A stretch of 64,000 nucleotides of DNA from Cordylochernes scorpioides (GCA_030710605.1 CP092877.1:4179597-4243596), one strand, 5' to 3'; positions 44,560 to 56,610 are shown, counted from the first letter of the stretch. Numbers and translations: made by a program. The notes: generated by a model not told the origin, from the sequence alone.

Positions 44560-46260
44560 GCCATTGTTATGTTAAACAATGTTGCTATTAATTAAAGTAA
44601 AAACATAAGACCACTAAACCAACCTTCACCAACTGACGTCAATTTTTGAAACATCAATCGCCACTTCAAAATTCGAAGTACCACCATCACAACCACAACT
44701 TACATCACCTCACACATCACCTCTACAATGGCACACTCATCTTTCCACTGTCTATAGCTGATACACATACGCTGTTGCATCACTTTAGAGCCTTTTTTTT
44801 TTTGCCAACCATCACACGGGCGCATTCAACTTCCCTACCACAATCACTACGGCCACCGCCATATCGGGTTTCACATCGACGAACAAAAACCGCAGCTCTA
44901 GTATCATTGTCCAACCTATCCCAACATTACATAAGGACAATTGACATGTCAATCTCCAACGCCGATAGCTCCACATCAATGGCAACCTATGTAAAGATTG
45001 CCTGGATTGAACACATCAACTATTCCATTTTTATATTTTCTCTCTTTTATATTTTTAATACTTTCACTTTGTTAATATCATTACTTTTTTATCTCATTTC
45101 AACTGCTTTCATATCTTTCGAATATTTTGTTGTGCGCACGTTTTTTAATCACTTATTTTAAATATAACTCGAGGTTTTTTACTTTTAAACTTTTTTTTTT
45201 TTATACGAACAATCAAGCTAATCACTTTTATTTTAATCTTCGATGTCAATAATCATTTTTACTTGATTGCATAATGTTGCACGATTTACTAATTTTGAAC
45301 TTTGACCTTTATTTCAGCAATTTTTATTATCTCGACGTTTCGACAAAAAGCTTTTGTCCTCGTAATTTATTTTAAGGAGAAATAACGAATAGTTCTAACC
45401 TTTTCTAACTTTTATTTTTCCGTTTATCATTACTCTTCACAATTCATCCTTCATACTTCATCCCTAAGGTTAGAAATAATCGTTATTTCTCCTTAAAATA
45501 AATTTCGATTTTTCGTTCAAAAGAAACACATGCGGGATAATTTTCAAATGTCGTTTTAATTTTTGTTTGCTCCTGACAAAATTTTAAGATTTTCAAATTT
45601 TAATTTTAGAAGAAGCAGCGACACTCCATCTCACGGCATCACAGCCATACCTTCCCAGAGAGATCGTTACTATCCGCTAAAATTATTTGATTTCCCTTTG
45701 AATCATCTCAACTACGCACGCTTCTTCGCTGTAACCTTCCCAACAGTTGAACTTAAGCAGCTAGTTAGATTTTTTTTTAATTCACGGCCGGGTTCGAGCA
45801 TCAACACCCACTTTTTTTTATTCTCACACTCGGGAAATTCACTTTTTAAATGTTTTGTCACCCTCACCGCTGCTCATCGCAGCCAAATCATTCCCTTTAT
45901 TAGGCGACAGAACGATTCTCTCTTTATACACACCTCCTCTTTCTCTCACTCTCTTTCTCAACCCAAGTTCCCACGACCCATTCCCAAATCCGTTTAATAG
46001 GACAACCCATATGGAATTACCTTCAGCATACAGCCATACTTACCTGTTCCCCTGATCTCCGCGAATCACCACCTTGCCCCCCTGATCCTCCTCTACATCC
46101 CGGCTCTCCTGGCCTCACCCGGCGATGATCCCCTGGCTACCCATCCCCAGGCCCCGCCAACAGTGCAATGTATATAGTGCTTTGTATATATTCCGCTTTA
46201 TACGTCCATTGGGGCTCAAAAATCATCCATTCTGGTTAGCAGCCCCATAAATAAAGATAT
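44560..46260. other. no gene recognised; second hammerhead-element fragment inside
   Basis: Open frames of 171 codons (44,646-45,161) and 144 codons (45,563-45,997) are His/Ser/Phe-rich without recognisable domains and probably not genes. 45,316-45,592 is a partial copy of the 42,893 element, breaking off just after TGCTCCTGACA, inside the hammerhead core. A C-rich stretch at 46,040-46,160 is followed by AATAAA (46,250), resembling the 3' end of a retroelement. Confidence 0.5.
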
Positions 46261-46439
46261 TTCCATTTCAGCTTACTTTTGATGGACCGATGCCTACAAA
46301 AACATAATACATTGCATCGCAGTACTAGAAACAATCTATACTGTGTCCACCCATCTAGACTTCCCAATTAGATCACCTCACAAGTCAACGCACTTTCTAA
46401 TATTAACAGCAACATTCAAGGCTGTATATAATCACCTAA

Positions 46440-46600
46440 TTTTATCAAAATTCAAAAATCAGTGGTGAGCCAGGCCCTCTCATTAATTTTTCATTGCAGT
46501 AAGGGCAGTAGAAATTGTTTAATATCAAAAAGAATCTTACGCCTTTAAAATAGTTTTGAATTTTGATAACAGATGGCGCACTAGTGCATCATATTATAAA
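46440..46600. repeat. small inverted repeat related to the 55.1-kb palindrome
   Basis: Ends TATCAAAATTCAAAA and TTTTGAATTTTGATA are complementary. The interior GAGCCAGGCCCTC...CATTGCAGTAAGGGCAGTAG matches part of the palindrome arms at 55,200 and 55,590, and AGATGGCGC follows both. Likely an older relative of the same element family. Confidence 0.6.
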
Positions 46601-46959
46601 TGACCTAATTTTATCTTTATATATTATATTTTTTTATATTTTATCCTTTTTTTAAATTTATTTCTTACACATTGGTCTTAACATTATTATCAATTATAAG
46701 TTGTCAACACCCCTCCATTTTATAATTAATCATTATTATAAGATAGCAAAGCCTACCCAGTATTATTATTCACAACCTCACATATTTTACTATTTATAGC
46801 CATTATTTCAAACGATAATAATTTGTACACAAATTATTTCTCCCATTGTAATTAACTTATGTTTTCATCTGCACTCACCATAAACTAATTTTCATATATA
46901 TTCAATATATTCAATATACGAGTATATACAATATACGATGTACACATATTTTCATATGT

Positions 46960-47490
46960 ATAATAATTGTATATAAAAGTAAAACAGCCCCAAAATGTAG
47001 ATACAATTCAACCTGCCAGCTTGGCCATCACATGTAATTCAAAACAAATCAATAAAGTTTTGTTGAGAGTCCGCAGCGCCCAAGAGAGGAAAAGGTCCGA
47101 TTTCAGAAGTCGTTTGTTTGTTTTGCTTCCGCCCCTCACCATCAAACGGCCGGATATAACGAGATATTTCCTCTCATGTAGATCACACCCTCCTGGACCT
47201 TGTCCGCATCTTCGGCGCTGGCCTTTCTCTGACATCCAACCTGCCTCGTCCTTTTGTGTTACCCATTGACGTTTGAAATCACTGTGGCCCCATGATTGCG
47301 TATCCTGCCTACCATAACAATCAGCAGACAGCATAACTTGTCTTACCACATATTAACATTGACTTATATATATTGTTGCACTGGGCTGCGGTTTGGCAGA
47401 TTCTTCAGTCTTGAGTCTCTCCTCAGACGTGTCTTGCATCTTTTCAGAACGTGTCTCAACCATCCTACAAGGTTAAACCAGTCAATAATA
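46960..47490 (+). repeat. LTR-like repeat (second family)
   Basis: Aligns in inverted orientation with 55,960-56,610 (CCCCAAAATGTAGATACAATTCAA, then GAGAGTCCGC, then TTTGTGTTACCCATTGA), roughly 70-75% by eye, with an AATAAA at about 47,050. Possibly solo LTRs. The 100-codon frame at 46,967-47,269 has no recognisable domain. Confidence 0.5.
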
Positions 47491-48206
47491 AGACAACTAT
47501 ATATTTAGGTAGCACCTAGAATATCTCTTTATTTATCACATCAAAGTTTAAAGCAGGTGGGGTATTTTAGTGTATCAAAATACAAATGTTTTATAGTACA
47601 TAATATTTTATAGTAATAATCTGTTTTATAAAAATAAATAAATGTATAATTTAAATTTTAAATATATTAAAAATAATATTATAAATAATTTTTAAAATAC
47701 GCGCATTAATCATGATGCAACAATATATATCCTTATTTAATCTTATTTATTTATATTTCACACACACACACAAAAGCCTTTATTAAGACACACAGGTCTT
47801 ACAGAGGATTCTCCTTGGGGTTACAAAATGGAGAAAGTGGGAAATAAAAATGGTGAAAGAATATATACATATGGTAAATATATACAGATTATAAGAAAGA
47901 ATAAAGAAATAAGAAGAATTTTTAAAAAATAAATAAATAAAATTAAAAATGTTTGGAAATATGGATGGGAGAAGTGGAGAGCGAAAAGAGGAAAGAAAAC
48001 AGGTATTTACATATGGAACAAGTCAATTTAAGTTCTTCTGCTCACATAGCACAAGTGGACCATGGCTTTTTCAAGAAATCTTCAAGAGATTTTCCAGGAA
48101 AATCCGAGTGTTCAGGGTTGTAAGGTAAACACCGTTTTATCAGTGTGGGGGTTAACTTATCGTATCTGCCTAAACAAATAATTGGATGTTGGTTCTGTTC
48201 TTCTCA

Positions 48207-48518
48207 TCAAACAGAATTTTTTGGTATGTTTGGATGTTCGGTTAAGTCTTTCTTTTTTTCAGCATTTTTATGGAAGTTATATAGATTCAGAGCTACTGAA
48301 CTATTGTCTATAAAGTTGGATAATAAAGAATATAATGTGAAGTGTGTATGGCCTATCTTAGAAAAGAGTATTTTTCTTTCCGTGTCAAGAGGCTTGCATT
48401 CAAATATATAATGTTCTAATTCATTTTCGGTTCTATTTTTGCATAGTTGGCAATACAAGTCTTCTGTCCTTAGATATTTTATATGGTCTTCTCGATATAA
48501 AACAAATAGAATTCTCAA
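48207..48518 (-). pseudogene. LINE ORF2 zinc-knuckle tail, downstream of the hAT insertion
   Basis: Includes YCQLCKNRTENELEHYIFEC (Cys-x2-Cys...His...Cys) and a tail ending PNIPKNSV. It continues the protein at 50,261-50,611 once the hAT element and about 130 bp of intervening sequence are allowed for. Confidence 0.72.
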
Positions 48519-48654
48519 TTGCGCAATGAGGCGTTTAGTCGGCAGTGGGAGTTCACTTAGTAGATAGTTCTCTGCTGCGAATGTTTTATGTAAATATTTG
48601 TAGTGTGTGTGCAGCTTCGAATTGGTTATTCTTGATTGATCGGTTTGGATAGAC

Positions 48655-50141
48655 CAGTGTCGGGCAACCGGTGTGCCGTGGTACGTACCTATTTAAAATC
48701 ATAAGTTAAAAAAAAAAAACAATCCGCGAAAACAACTTTATTTAATAAAGTTGAATACATACTGCGGGCATTTTTGAGGTTCGTCGATACAGGAAAAATT
48801 GTGAATAACTACTTTTTTTGTAAAGAATTAAAACAAAGAACGACTGGTGCGGACATTTTTGAATTAGTTGATGAAAATGTTATGAAGTATAACTTGAGAT
48901 GGGAAAATTGTGTTAGCGTCTGTACGGATGGAGCTCCAGCTATGAAAGGTTCAAGAAAGGGATTGATAGCACATGTCATAAAAAAAAAATCCAAATATCA
49001 AATTTGTTCACTGTATGATTCATAGAGAAATGTTAGTGCCAAAGTCGGTTCCTCCCATCCTTGTCACAACTCTAGATGAAGTTGTCAAAGTAGTCAATTA
49101 CATCAAATCAAATGCTCTTCGATCGAGAATTTTTTCAACACTTTGTGAAGCAATGGATTCCGATTTTAAAAATTTATTGTTTCATACTGAAGTCAGATGG
49201 TTGTCGAAAGGCAAAGTTTTAAATCGATTTATTTCAATGAAAAATGAAATAATGGCATTCATTGATAACGAAGAGATTAATTTTCCTTTCATGATGAGTG
49301 ATGTTTGGTGGTTACGAGTTTCATTTTTGGGTGATATTTTCGACAAATTAAACAGCCTTAATTTAAATTTGCAAGGTGCTCAGGAGAACATTATCACTAT
49401 CTCCACCAAGTTGAAAGCGTTTAAGGAAAAACTCAGTTTATGGAATTTAAACATTGCTAAAGAAAACTTTGCATCTTTTCCGATGGTTCAAGAGAATCCA
49501 TCAAAATCTATTATCAAAAAAGAAGTCGAAGAAACTTTGACATTACTATCCGCTTCTTTTGATAAATATTTTCCTTACTTGGACGTTGAAAAGATGGAAT
49601 GGGTAGTTAACCCATTTATGCATTGTGAAATTCAACATCTGGAAGAATAAATGCAAGAAAACTTAATTGATTTAAAAAACGATTTAGTTTTCAAAAGACT
49701 ATTCACTGAAAAGGAGCTATCTGAGTTTTGGTTGTGCTTAAACTCCAAATTTCCTAAACTTAGTAATGCGGCCATCGAATCATTGTTGCCATTTGGAAGT
49801 TCCTACCTGTGTGAGCAAGGTTTTTCAACACTCACAGAAATGAAGTCTAAGAAGCGCGAAAGATTTCAAATGATAGATGAGGAGATGCGCGTTTGTCTTT
49901 CACAAGTAGATCCCGTATTGATTTGATATGCTCTCAAAAACAATCGCAATGCTCGCATTGATTATGTTAATTTAATATTGAAAATTAATAAAATGTGATA
50001 TATATGTTTAAATTTTTACTAGTGTTTATTGTTGTATTTCAATTACCTACGAGGAAATTTATAGTGAGAACCACAGGTGCGCCGCGAAAAAAAGAAATTA
50101 AGCTTAGTGCGCCGCAACTCGAAAAAGGTTGCCCGACACTG
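48655..50141 (+). mobile_element. hAT transposon, internally deleted, 8-bp TSD
   Basis: 1,487 bp bounded by inverted ends CAGTGTCGGGCAACC and its complement, flanked by a perfect 8-bp duplication GGATAGAC (48,647-48,654 and 50,142-50,149), the hAT target-site length. It is inserted in the LINE. Only the C-terminal part of the transposase remains, while both ends are intact, so it is a non-autonomous derivative. Confidence 0.95.
48774..49926 (+). pseudogene. hAT transposase, N-terminally deleted (ZBED/SCAND3-like)
   Basis: Three pieces: 48,774-49,023 (NNYFFCKELKQRTTG, then CVSVCTDGAPAMKGSRKG), a shift of frame near 49,005, then 49,015-49,650 (the HTEVRWLSKGKVL and FDKYFPYLD regions), an in-frame TAA at 49,648-49,650, and 49,651-49,926 ending in the hAT dimerisation motif (FGSSYLCEQGFSTLTEMKSK). 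The sequence is close to transposases that gave rise to vertebrate ZBED5/FAM200/SCAND3-type genes. The BED zinc finger and roughly the first half are missing. Confidence 0.88.
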
Positions 50142-50260
50142 GGATAGACTGTTCTATAGTGATTCTGATAATTTGAGGTATTGCTTTCTGTAGAATATTG
50201 GGGTCTGAACAATTCTTTAACCACATGAATCCAGTTGAGTTTAGGATATTCATTAAATTT

Positions 50261-50611
50261 TCAGTAAAACCTATAAAGGTATTCGTTAGAGTGGATGTTT
50301 CCCATAATTGGGCTAGACAGATTGCGGGCAATCTGGATTTTTTCCATTTTTAATATTCTTAACCAGAACTTTAGAATTAGTTTGGTTGCTGTGACTCCTA
50401 GTGAGAAGCGTCCGGTTTCCATGCGTAGTATGTAGCCTGGTGAGTTACTCGGCAAGTTCAATAGTCGTCGGAGATAGTTATTCTGAATTTGGTCCAAGAT
50501 TTTGTACTTTTCGTTTGCCCAAATTGGAGCAGAATACAGCAGAGTTGACAGGATAATCGAGTCTAATAGTTTCATTGATGAACCAAATGAATTCAACCTG
50601 GATTTCTCCAT
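50261..50611 (-). pseudogene. LINE ORF2 C-terminal part, upstream of the hAT insertion
   Basis: 116 codons: LLYSAPIWANEKYKILDQIQ, RRLLNLPSNSPGYILRMETG and KLILKFWLRILKME match the corresponding blocks of the 21,523 LINE. The RT catalytic region is absent (5' truncated at about 50,640). Confidence 0.75.
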
Positions 50612-50767
50612 AATTTTCCATACTTCGCCGGTAGCGGCAAGCGCTATTTATTTATATTTATTCATTCATCTTGTATTTAACCTTATATAATTTTATATTA
50701 ACGATATAATAGAAGTAGTTTCAATCTTAATCTCTCTCTCTCGGCCGTGCGGCACGCGGTGCGCGAG

Positions 50768-51945
50768 CTCCGCGTTTTCGAGATGGAGATGGATGTAATC
50801 GAGCTTAATAACCCTTTTGGGGTAATGGCGGAGAGCCAGAAGCCTGACGGGCATGAGCCTACGTCTATCATACTGGAAGAACACGCCATTCTAAATAAAA
50901 TGGCGGAAAACGTGAAAACTCAAGTAGAAAGTACGATTCATATAAATCAAGCAGCGAATAATATTGGAAAAGTGCTAACTGGGCGGATCGAGTAGAGGCC
51001 GCTGAAATGGATGAAAATTTATCAACTTTCATTCCAGTAAAGCAGCACAAGAGGAAAAGCTAAAATCCTAAAAGCCAGCAATCCAAGGTTGCGAATTCTG
51101 TCGCCAGCTCTCCAAGGCAAGCTGCACAGCCAAGAAGAAGCACGAAAGATCCTGTGACTTCCATAAATAACAGCAGACAACAACAGGCTTTAAGCAAGGC
51201 GAGGTCTGCAACAGCAACATTCGAAGAATGCTACTTCATCGAGTGGTGCTCCGACTTCAGCCCTCTGCACTGTATCAAAGCCTTGGAGGAGATGTTGGGC
51301 AAAGGGTCTGTATTTCAGATCATGAAAATGTCCGGCCAAGTGATAGTTAGACTGGCAAGTGTTGATATGGCAGAAAGACTAGTAGAAAAGGGACTTAACA
51401 TCGCGAATACCTTTCTAATAAGAGAGCAGAAAGGGTGATGATTGGCAATATCTCAATCACCGTAAAGGACGAGAACATTGTCGCAGCCCTGCGTCCTTAT
51501 AGCAGAGTCGCCTCTCTGTCACATGAAGTGGTCTCTTGTGAAGGTACATCTGGACCACCGGTAATAGAGAAGTATTCGTCTTCATGAATGAAGAACTCAA
51601 ACTCCATCAGCTCCCTGGCAAGCTGGACATCAAATCCGAGGAAGAAACGACGCCGGCTTACATCATTTACGGTGTCAGATGCAGCAAATGCCACCTCCAA
51701 GGTCATCGGCGGGCTAACTTTCCCAGAAGGGGCATGGAGGAACGTCCCATTCCTCAGACCACCTTCCGGCAGGGTCCCGCGTTACTCTCACCATCCACCC
51801 AGTCAACACCCTCTTCGAAACCTACCGCAACTTCATCTGCAGAAATTTCCTCTGTCAGACCCCAGGAGACTTTGCCCTTACGCGATGTCTCCATCCGCCC
51901 AAGAGATATCTTCCATCGCAGCGGCGACTACATTAGTGGCTGACC
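50768..51945 (+). pseudogene. LINE ORF1 (Gag-like), frameshifted
   Basis: Begins around MEMDVIELNNPFGVM and carries several stops and shifts (50,995; 51,061; 51,436; 51,585). Recognisable pieces are CYFIEWCSDFSPLHCIKALE (51,230) and CSKCHLQGHRRANF (51,680), where the last Cys of a CCHC knuckle is Phe. It is followed by a Pro/Ser/Thr-rich tail. It precedes the endonuclease start at 52,320 in the normal ORF1-ORF2 order. Confidence 0.7.
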
Positions 51946-52319
51946 AGTAAACCACTGAGAAGGAAATACAGCCCACGATTACGCTTCCCATCCTGAAATC
52001 GCCCCCTGGTTCCAAGGTTAAACAGTTTCCTTTCGCCTGAAGATAAGTCAAATGGTCTCGGACAGCTAAGCCGAATCCTTGAACAATACTCCATTAATAC
52101 GTTCAAGAACGGTGAAGATCAAGGTTTGAAGCGGGATGACATCATCCAGGCCATCATCTTCCGTTCTCAAAAGAATAGACTTCTTGAAGACCAATCGGAT
52201 GAGCAAATGGAAAGTCTGAACCAACTCTTCAGCCAGTTAATCCCCCTTGTAGAGGACAAGTCATGCACACCCTACAAGTGACTTACCAACATTCGGCCTG
52301 CAACAAATAAGAGCAAGCT

Positions 52320-52505
52320 ATGAGCTTCCGCATAGCGTGCCTCAACGTGCGCGGCATTGCCGTTCGTCAAAGGAGCATGGAACTGTGCTGCTTCTTAAAG
52401 CAGCACACATTGAGGTCGCATTTGTCCAGGAGACGAACGTCCTGGCCCTGGACAATATTCGGGACCTCTGCTTCGGCTACAGGGCTGTCTGTAATACTGG
52501 TATAA
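52320..52505 (+). pseudogene. LINE ORF2 start (AP endonuclease N terminus)
   Basis: Starts MSFRIACLNVRGIAVRQRSM, the first conserved block of the apurinic-type endonuclease (x-x-N-V-R-G). After a 1-base shift near 52,395 the next block, AAHIEVAFVQET (motif Q-E-T), is in the other frame. It ends near 52,500. With 50,768-51,945 it forms the 5' end of a LINE whose body is missing. Confidence 0.72.
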
Positions 52506-52509
52506 TTAT

Positions 52510-52837
52510 AATTCCATCCACGAACATTAGACATGTCTCAACCCCAAACATATTTTTCTCCTTACCTTACAGCTATAGATGTGAAATAATAGCCAGTAGC
52601 TTAAAAAAGCAAATAATATAACAATAAGATATTAACTCAACCAAAATTTAAGAAGCATCTTCCGTCACCCTGACACAAAACAAATTTATAAGCCATAATT
52701 ATTATCAGAAAGAATTAACCAACACAAATCAGAACTAAAGCAACAGTCCGACATCCCTACTCGTAGATTGCACCTATAGTAATAGTCACACCCCAGACTT
52801 CGATCACACATCCATAATACATCAAATATCCCGGAAA
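52510..52837. other. no gene recognised
   Basis: AT-rich sequence up to the assembly gap. Nothing supported. Confidence 0.5.
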
Positions 52838-52937
52838 NNNNNNNNNNNNNNNNNNNNNNNNNNNNNNNNNNNNNNNNNNNNNNNNNNNNNNNNNNNNNNN
52901 NNNNNNNNNNNNNNNNNNNNNNNNNNNNNNNNNNNNN
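52838..52937. other. assembly gap (100 N)
   Basis: Exactly 100 N. The sequence to its right starts inside a gypsy integrase gene that is inverted relative to the copy at 43.5-43.9 kb. Confidence 0.98.
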
Positions 52938-53039
52938 CACGAGTTGTAAACATTTCTCTTAATACCTTAATTGTAGTTTCATCAGAAGTTGATGACACGA
53001 TCTTTGATTCTATCCATTTGAAGAAAACAACTACTGCTG

Positions 53040-53414
53040 CTAAAAATAACTTTCCTTAAAAAGGACCAGTATGGTCGATGTGCAATCTTGACCAAGGTCT
53101 GGAAGGCCAAATCCAGGGGTATACACTAGTCTTGGTTGATCATGACTACAAGACAAACAGATTTTACAATTAGATACCAATCTCTCAATGTCCTTGTCCA
53201 TATTAGGCCACCAGCACAATCCTCGAGCTAACGCCTTAGTTCCTAATATACCAACATAGGTGTCATGCAAGAGATTCAAGATGTCTCTTCTCAACTTTTC
53301 AGGAATTATCACTCTGCTTCCCCACAGAAAGCAGTCATTGTGAGCTGAAAATCTCACTTGACTTGCTGGAAAAATCTTGAAATTTCTCCTCATACCTCTG
53401 CTCAGGCCACTCAT
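53040..53414 (-). pseudogene. gypsy integrase zinc-binding region
   Basis: Contains HDTYVGILGTKALARGLCWW, then CKICLSC (HHCC-type zinc ligands), and a truncated start of the catalytic core. Broken by a shift near 53,085. Confidence 0.8.
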
Positions 53415-53889
53415 TCATTGCCCAACATTTTATTCTAGACAGAATAGGATCCTTATTAGTTGACTTTGCAACTTCAGAACAACTAATTGCAGCAGGTTCC
53501 GACTCAATGAAAAATGCTTCGAATGGGTTTGGAACTTCACTTGGTGATTCAGTCAATGGAAGTCTACTGAGTGCATCTTCATTTCCATTTGTTCTTCCTG
53601 GTTTATATTCTATAGAGTATGAATATGCAGACAGAGTTAGGCACCATCTCAACATGCGAGGTGATAAAACTTGACGTATTGGTTTATTTGGGTTGAAAAG
53701 GCCAATTAGAGGTTTATGGTCTGTCAAAATTTTGAATTTTCTCCCCAGAAGATACTGATAAAATTTATTTACAGCAATTATTATTGCCAATGCTTCTCTA
53801 TCAATCACAGCATATCTTCTTTCAGTTTTATTCAAGGTCCGGGAGGCGAATACAACTGGTCTTTCAACTCCATGATCTACTTGGGACAA
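53335..53889 (-). pseudogene. gypsy RNase H and connection region
   Basis: 184 codons: DHGVERPVVFASRTLN, REALAIIIAVNKFYQYLLG and KILTDHKPLIGLF, then the tether region NEDALSRLPL characteristic of Ty3/gypsy Pol. The integrase frame (53,040-53,414) overlaps it with a shift. The first residue of the listed frame is an internal Met, not a true start. Confidence 0.82.
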
Positions 53890-55118
53890 TATGGCTCCAA
53901 TGCCATACTCAGAAGCATCACAGCTGACTAGAATAGGCAGATTATCATCAAAATGAGTTAGAACAGACTCGGAACTGATTAAGCTTTTAGCTTCTTTAAA
54001 GGCTCTTTGATGCTCTCTTTTCCATTTCTAAGGATTATTGCTATCTAAAAGTCTATGAAGAGGTTTAACTACTGTGGCTTTATTTCTTAAAAACCTCTCA
54101 TAATAATTAAAAGTCCTAAAAAATAAATCAATTCTTTTTAATTTTTGGTAGTCTGGCATCTTTAATTGTTCTCAACTTTTCTTCAGATGGATAAATTCCT
54201 TTATTGTCAATTTGCATTCCTAAAAATTCAATTCTGGAACATAAAATTTACATGTCTTTTTTAAGACGAAATCCTGATTCCTTGAAATGCAAAATAATTT
54301 TTTTCTGTTTTTTTTTTTTTCCATAAGATCATCACAATTTATTCCTGATATAAGGACATCGTCCAAATAAACTGCTATTCCATCAATCCCAATTAGAAGA
54401 GTGTCCATAAATCTTTGGAAGGTTCCCACAGCGGAATTCTATCCAAAAAGAAGGCGCTTAACTCTGTACAATCCTCTAGGCGTATTAATGGTAAGTATTT
54501 CAGAAGATTTATCATCCACCTTTAATTGTTGATAAGCTTGTGCCATATATAATTTAGTAAATACCTTACCACCTCTTAACCTGTCCAAGAGTTGTGTGGG
54601 CAGTGGATATTTATCAGGGTTGGTATATAAGTTAACTGTTGTTTTGTAATCATGGCAAACCCTTATTGTTCCATCATTTTTTAGAATCGTAACAATCGGT
54701 GATGCCCATTTAGAAATTTTATAGGTTCAATAATACCTTGCTTTTCCAGGGATTTCAGCTTTTTATCCACTAACTCTCTTAGAGCAAAATGTACTGCCCC
54801 CTGGCCTTTACAGATTTTGGCTCAGAATTCTCAGGAAAATCGATGTTATTAAAGGGCCATTGTAAGCATTAATTTCTTCCTTAAGCAATTCCTCAAATTA
54901 AGGAGATATCGGATTACCTTCAATTAAATTTAAAAATCGGATGGATCAATTATTTTTTATGCAAATATTTAAGATTATTCTTTTTTTTTAATTAAGGATA
55001 AAATTATTATATAAAAAAGTATAAAATTAAGTTTTTACGTGATTAAAAATAGAATAATAGTTTTTTTACGATACAACGATTTTAAAATAATTGGGTTAAA
55101 ATGGTTCTAATATTATAT

Positions 55119-55664
55119 ATATAAAATAAAAGGATTTAAAAGCGCGAATGTTTCTTTTATATATAAAACGAACTTCTACTGTTCTTACTGCGATGAAAAA
55201 TATATTGGGAGGGCTTGGCTCATCAGTGGTGAACCCTCCCAGCGGTTTCGCCAATTTAATCCACCAGACCGCTTCTCAGAGCTCTAATACTGTATTGGAT
55301 CATTCTGCTTTTATATGCTACATTGAAGGATGGAATCTTAGAAATGGTTTTCAAGCAAACTATGGACAAATGCTTATAGGACAGTAGAATTACACTCAAC
55401 TGTCCTATAAGCATTTGTCCATAGTTTGCTTGAAAACCATTTCTAAGATTCCATCCTTCAATGTAGCATATAAAAGCAGAATGATCCAATACAGTATTAG
55501 AGCTCTGAGAAGCGGGTCTGGTGGATTAAATTGGCGAAACCGCTGGGAGGGTTCACCACTGATGAGCCAAGCCCTCCCAATATATTTTTCATCGCAGTAA
55601 GAACAGTAGAAGTTCGTTTTATATATAAAAGAAACATTCGCGCTTTTAAATCCTTTTATTTTAT
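55119..55664. mobile_element. near-perfect 546-bp palindrome with TSD
   Basis: Arms 55,119-55,385 and 55,399-55,664 are almost identical inverted copies (one single-base indel in the CCAGACC region is the clear difference), around a 13-nt spacer. A CTAATATTATAT-type duplication flanks the larger insertion (left about 55,107-55,118, right about 55,711-55,722). Arm C at about 41,555 has this sequence once and no insertion. Open frames (55,148-55,387 and 55,256-55,489) mirror one another and are by-products. Any transcript would fold into a hairpin of about 265 bp. Confidence 0.9.
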
Positions 55665-55959
55665 ATGTATAGATGGCGCGTTATTGCTTTGTGTTAATGT
55701 ATTTCTAATATTATATGTTAAATGTCATACAATGAAGAAATATATGTGATTAAGGCAAATTTAGAATTTAGTGAGATGGGTATGAAATTGAATTAGTAAA
55801 GCTTTGATAAAAAATAAGCCAAAAAATACATTTGTATAAATGAACTGGAAAATAGTTATCTGATTGCAAGAGCTAAGGTTAAAATGGAAAATAAAAATCT
55901 GCTTGACAAACAATTGCAAATTTAGATTTGACATGATTTGTAGTCAGAGTACAAAAGTG

Positions 55960-56610
55960 TTCATCGTAGTGTAGTCGGAAAGTTCGCACTGGTTGATGTA
56001 GCCATGGTCACGTCCTTGGTGATGGTTGGCACAGTCGTGCAGGGGATAAAGGTTCATGTCGTCAGGTTGAGTGCGGATATGTGTGGCGAGAACGTTGCAC
56101 TTATAATGGCGAATAGGAAGAAAGGTTTGTGGCCTTGGGAGGTAGATCATCTCCCTGTGCATCGAGGTCTTTGATGGGTTCCGTGAGTAGTGCCACGATG
56201 TCCGTGGTTGTGGGTGCATGGTGGTGATCTCCGGCGTCGCTCTTCTCTCCAGGTTCCATTTTTTTTTGCGCTGGGCTCGGTATAATCCTGGCGGCTGATT
56301 GATATGGTAGGCCAGTTATTCTTTCGGCGGATTGATATTATTGCAAGCAAAAGCAGTCATGGGCTTCGTGGTCAGGACTCAATGGGTAACACAAAGGATA
56401 AAGCAGGTTTGATGTCACCTCAGAGAGAGGCCGAAGACGCGGACAAAATTGTCGTCCGGCTTTTTGTCAGTGGGAGGCGTACGTGAAACTAACTAACAAC
56501 TGTCTTGGGCGGACTCTCAATCAAACTTTATTATCCTCTTTTGTATTACAAGATGTCCAAACTGGCGAATTGAATTGTATCTACATTTTGGGGCTTTTGC
56601 ACTATATATA
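55960..56610 (-). repeat. LTR-like repeat (second family), inverted copy
   Basis: Inverted relative of 46,960-47,490. The open frames at 55,944-56,219 and 56,483-56,983 have no recognisable domain. It is followed by a TA-rich microsatellite (56,590-56,680). Confidence 0.5.

Larger units (their letters stand above)
47760..50640 (-). mobile_element. LINE 3' portion, split by a hAT insertion
   Basis: Read on minus from 50,640: ORF2 C-terminal region, then the hAT element (48,655-50,141), then the zinc-knuckle tail, and a 3' end TTAATAAAGGCTTTTGTGTG at about 47,760-47,780 with a TG tail. The AATAAAGGCTTTT end and protein blocks match the LINE at 21,523-22,548, so they belong to the same or sister families. 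Confidence 0.75.
52938..55110 (-). mobile_element. Ty3/gypsy retrotransposon (arm D), truncated at the gap
   Basis: Minus strand, from about 55,110: RT (KWASPIVTILKNDGTIRVCHDY near 54,690, allowing one shift; VYLDDVLISG near 54,365), RNase H (53,889 downwards) and the integrase zinc-binding domain (53,414-53,040), cut by the gap. About 4-7% diverged from the C copy and better preserved; it keeps the 300-bp RT segment deleted in C and lacks the hammerhead insertion. Confidence 0.87.

Noticed and set aside
44646-45161. 171-codon open frame with hydrophobic C terminus
   Set aside because: His/Ser/Thr and Phe/Ile composition follows local base bias; no motif, no homologous copy and no splice or promoter context.
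45563-45997. 144-codon open frame
   Set aside because: Begins inside a hammerhead-element fragment and has no recognisable domain.
55148-55489. Identical short proteins on plus and minus near 55.3 kb
   Set aside because: A direct consequence of the palindrome; the same peptide appears from both arms.
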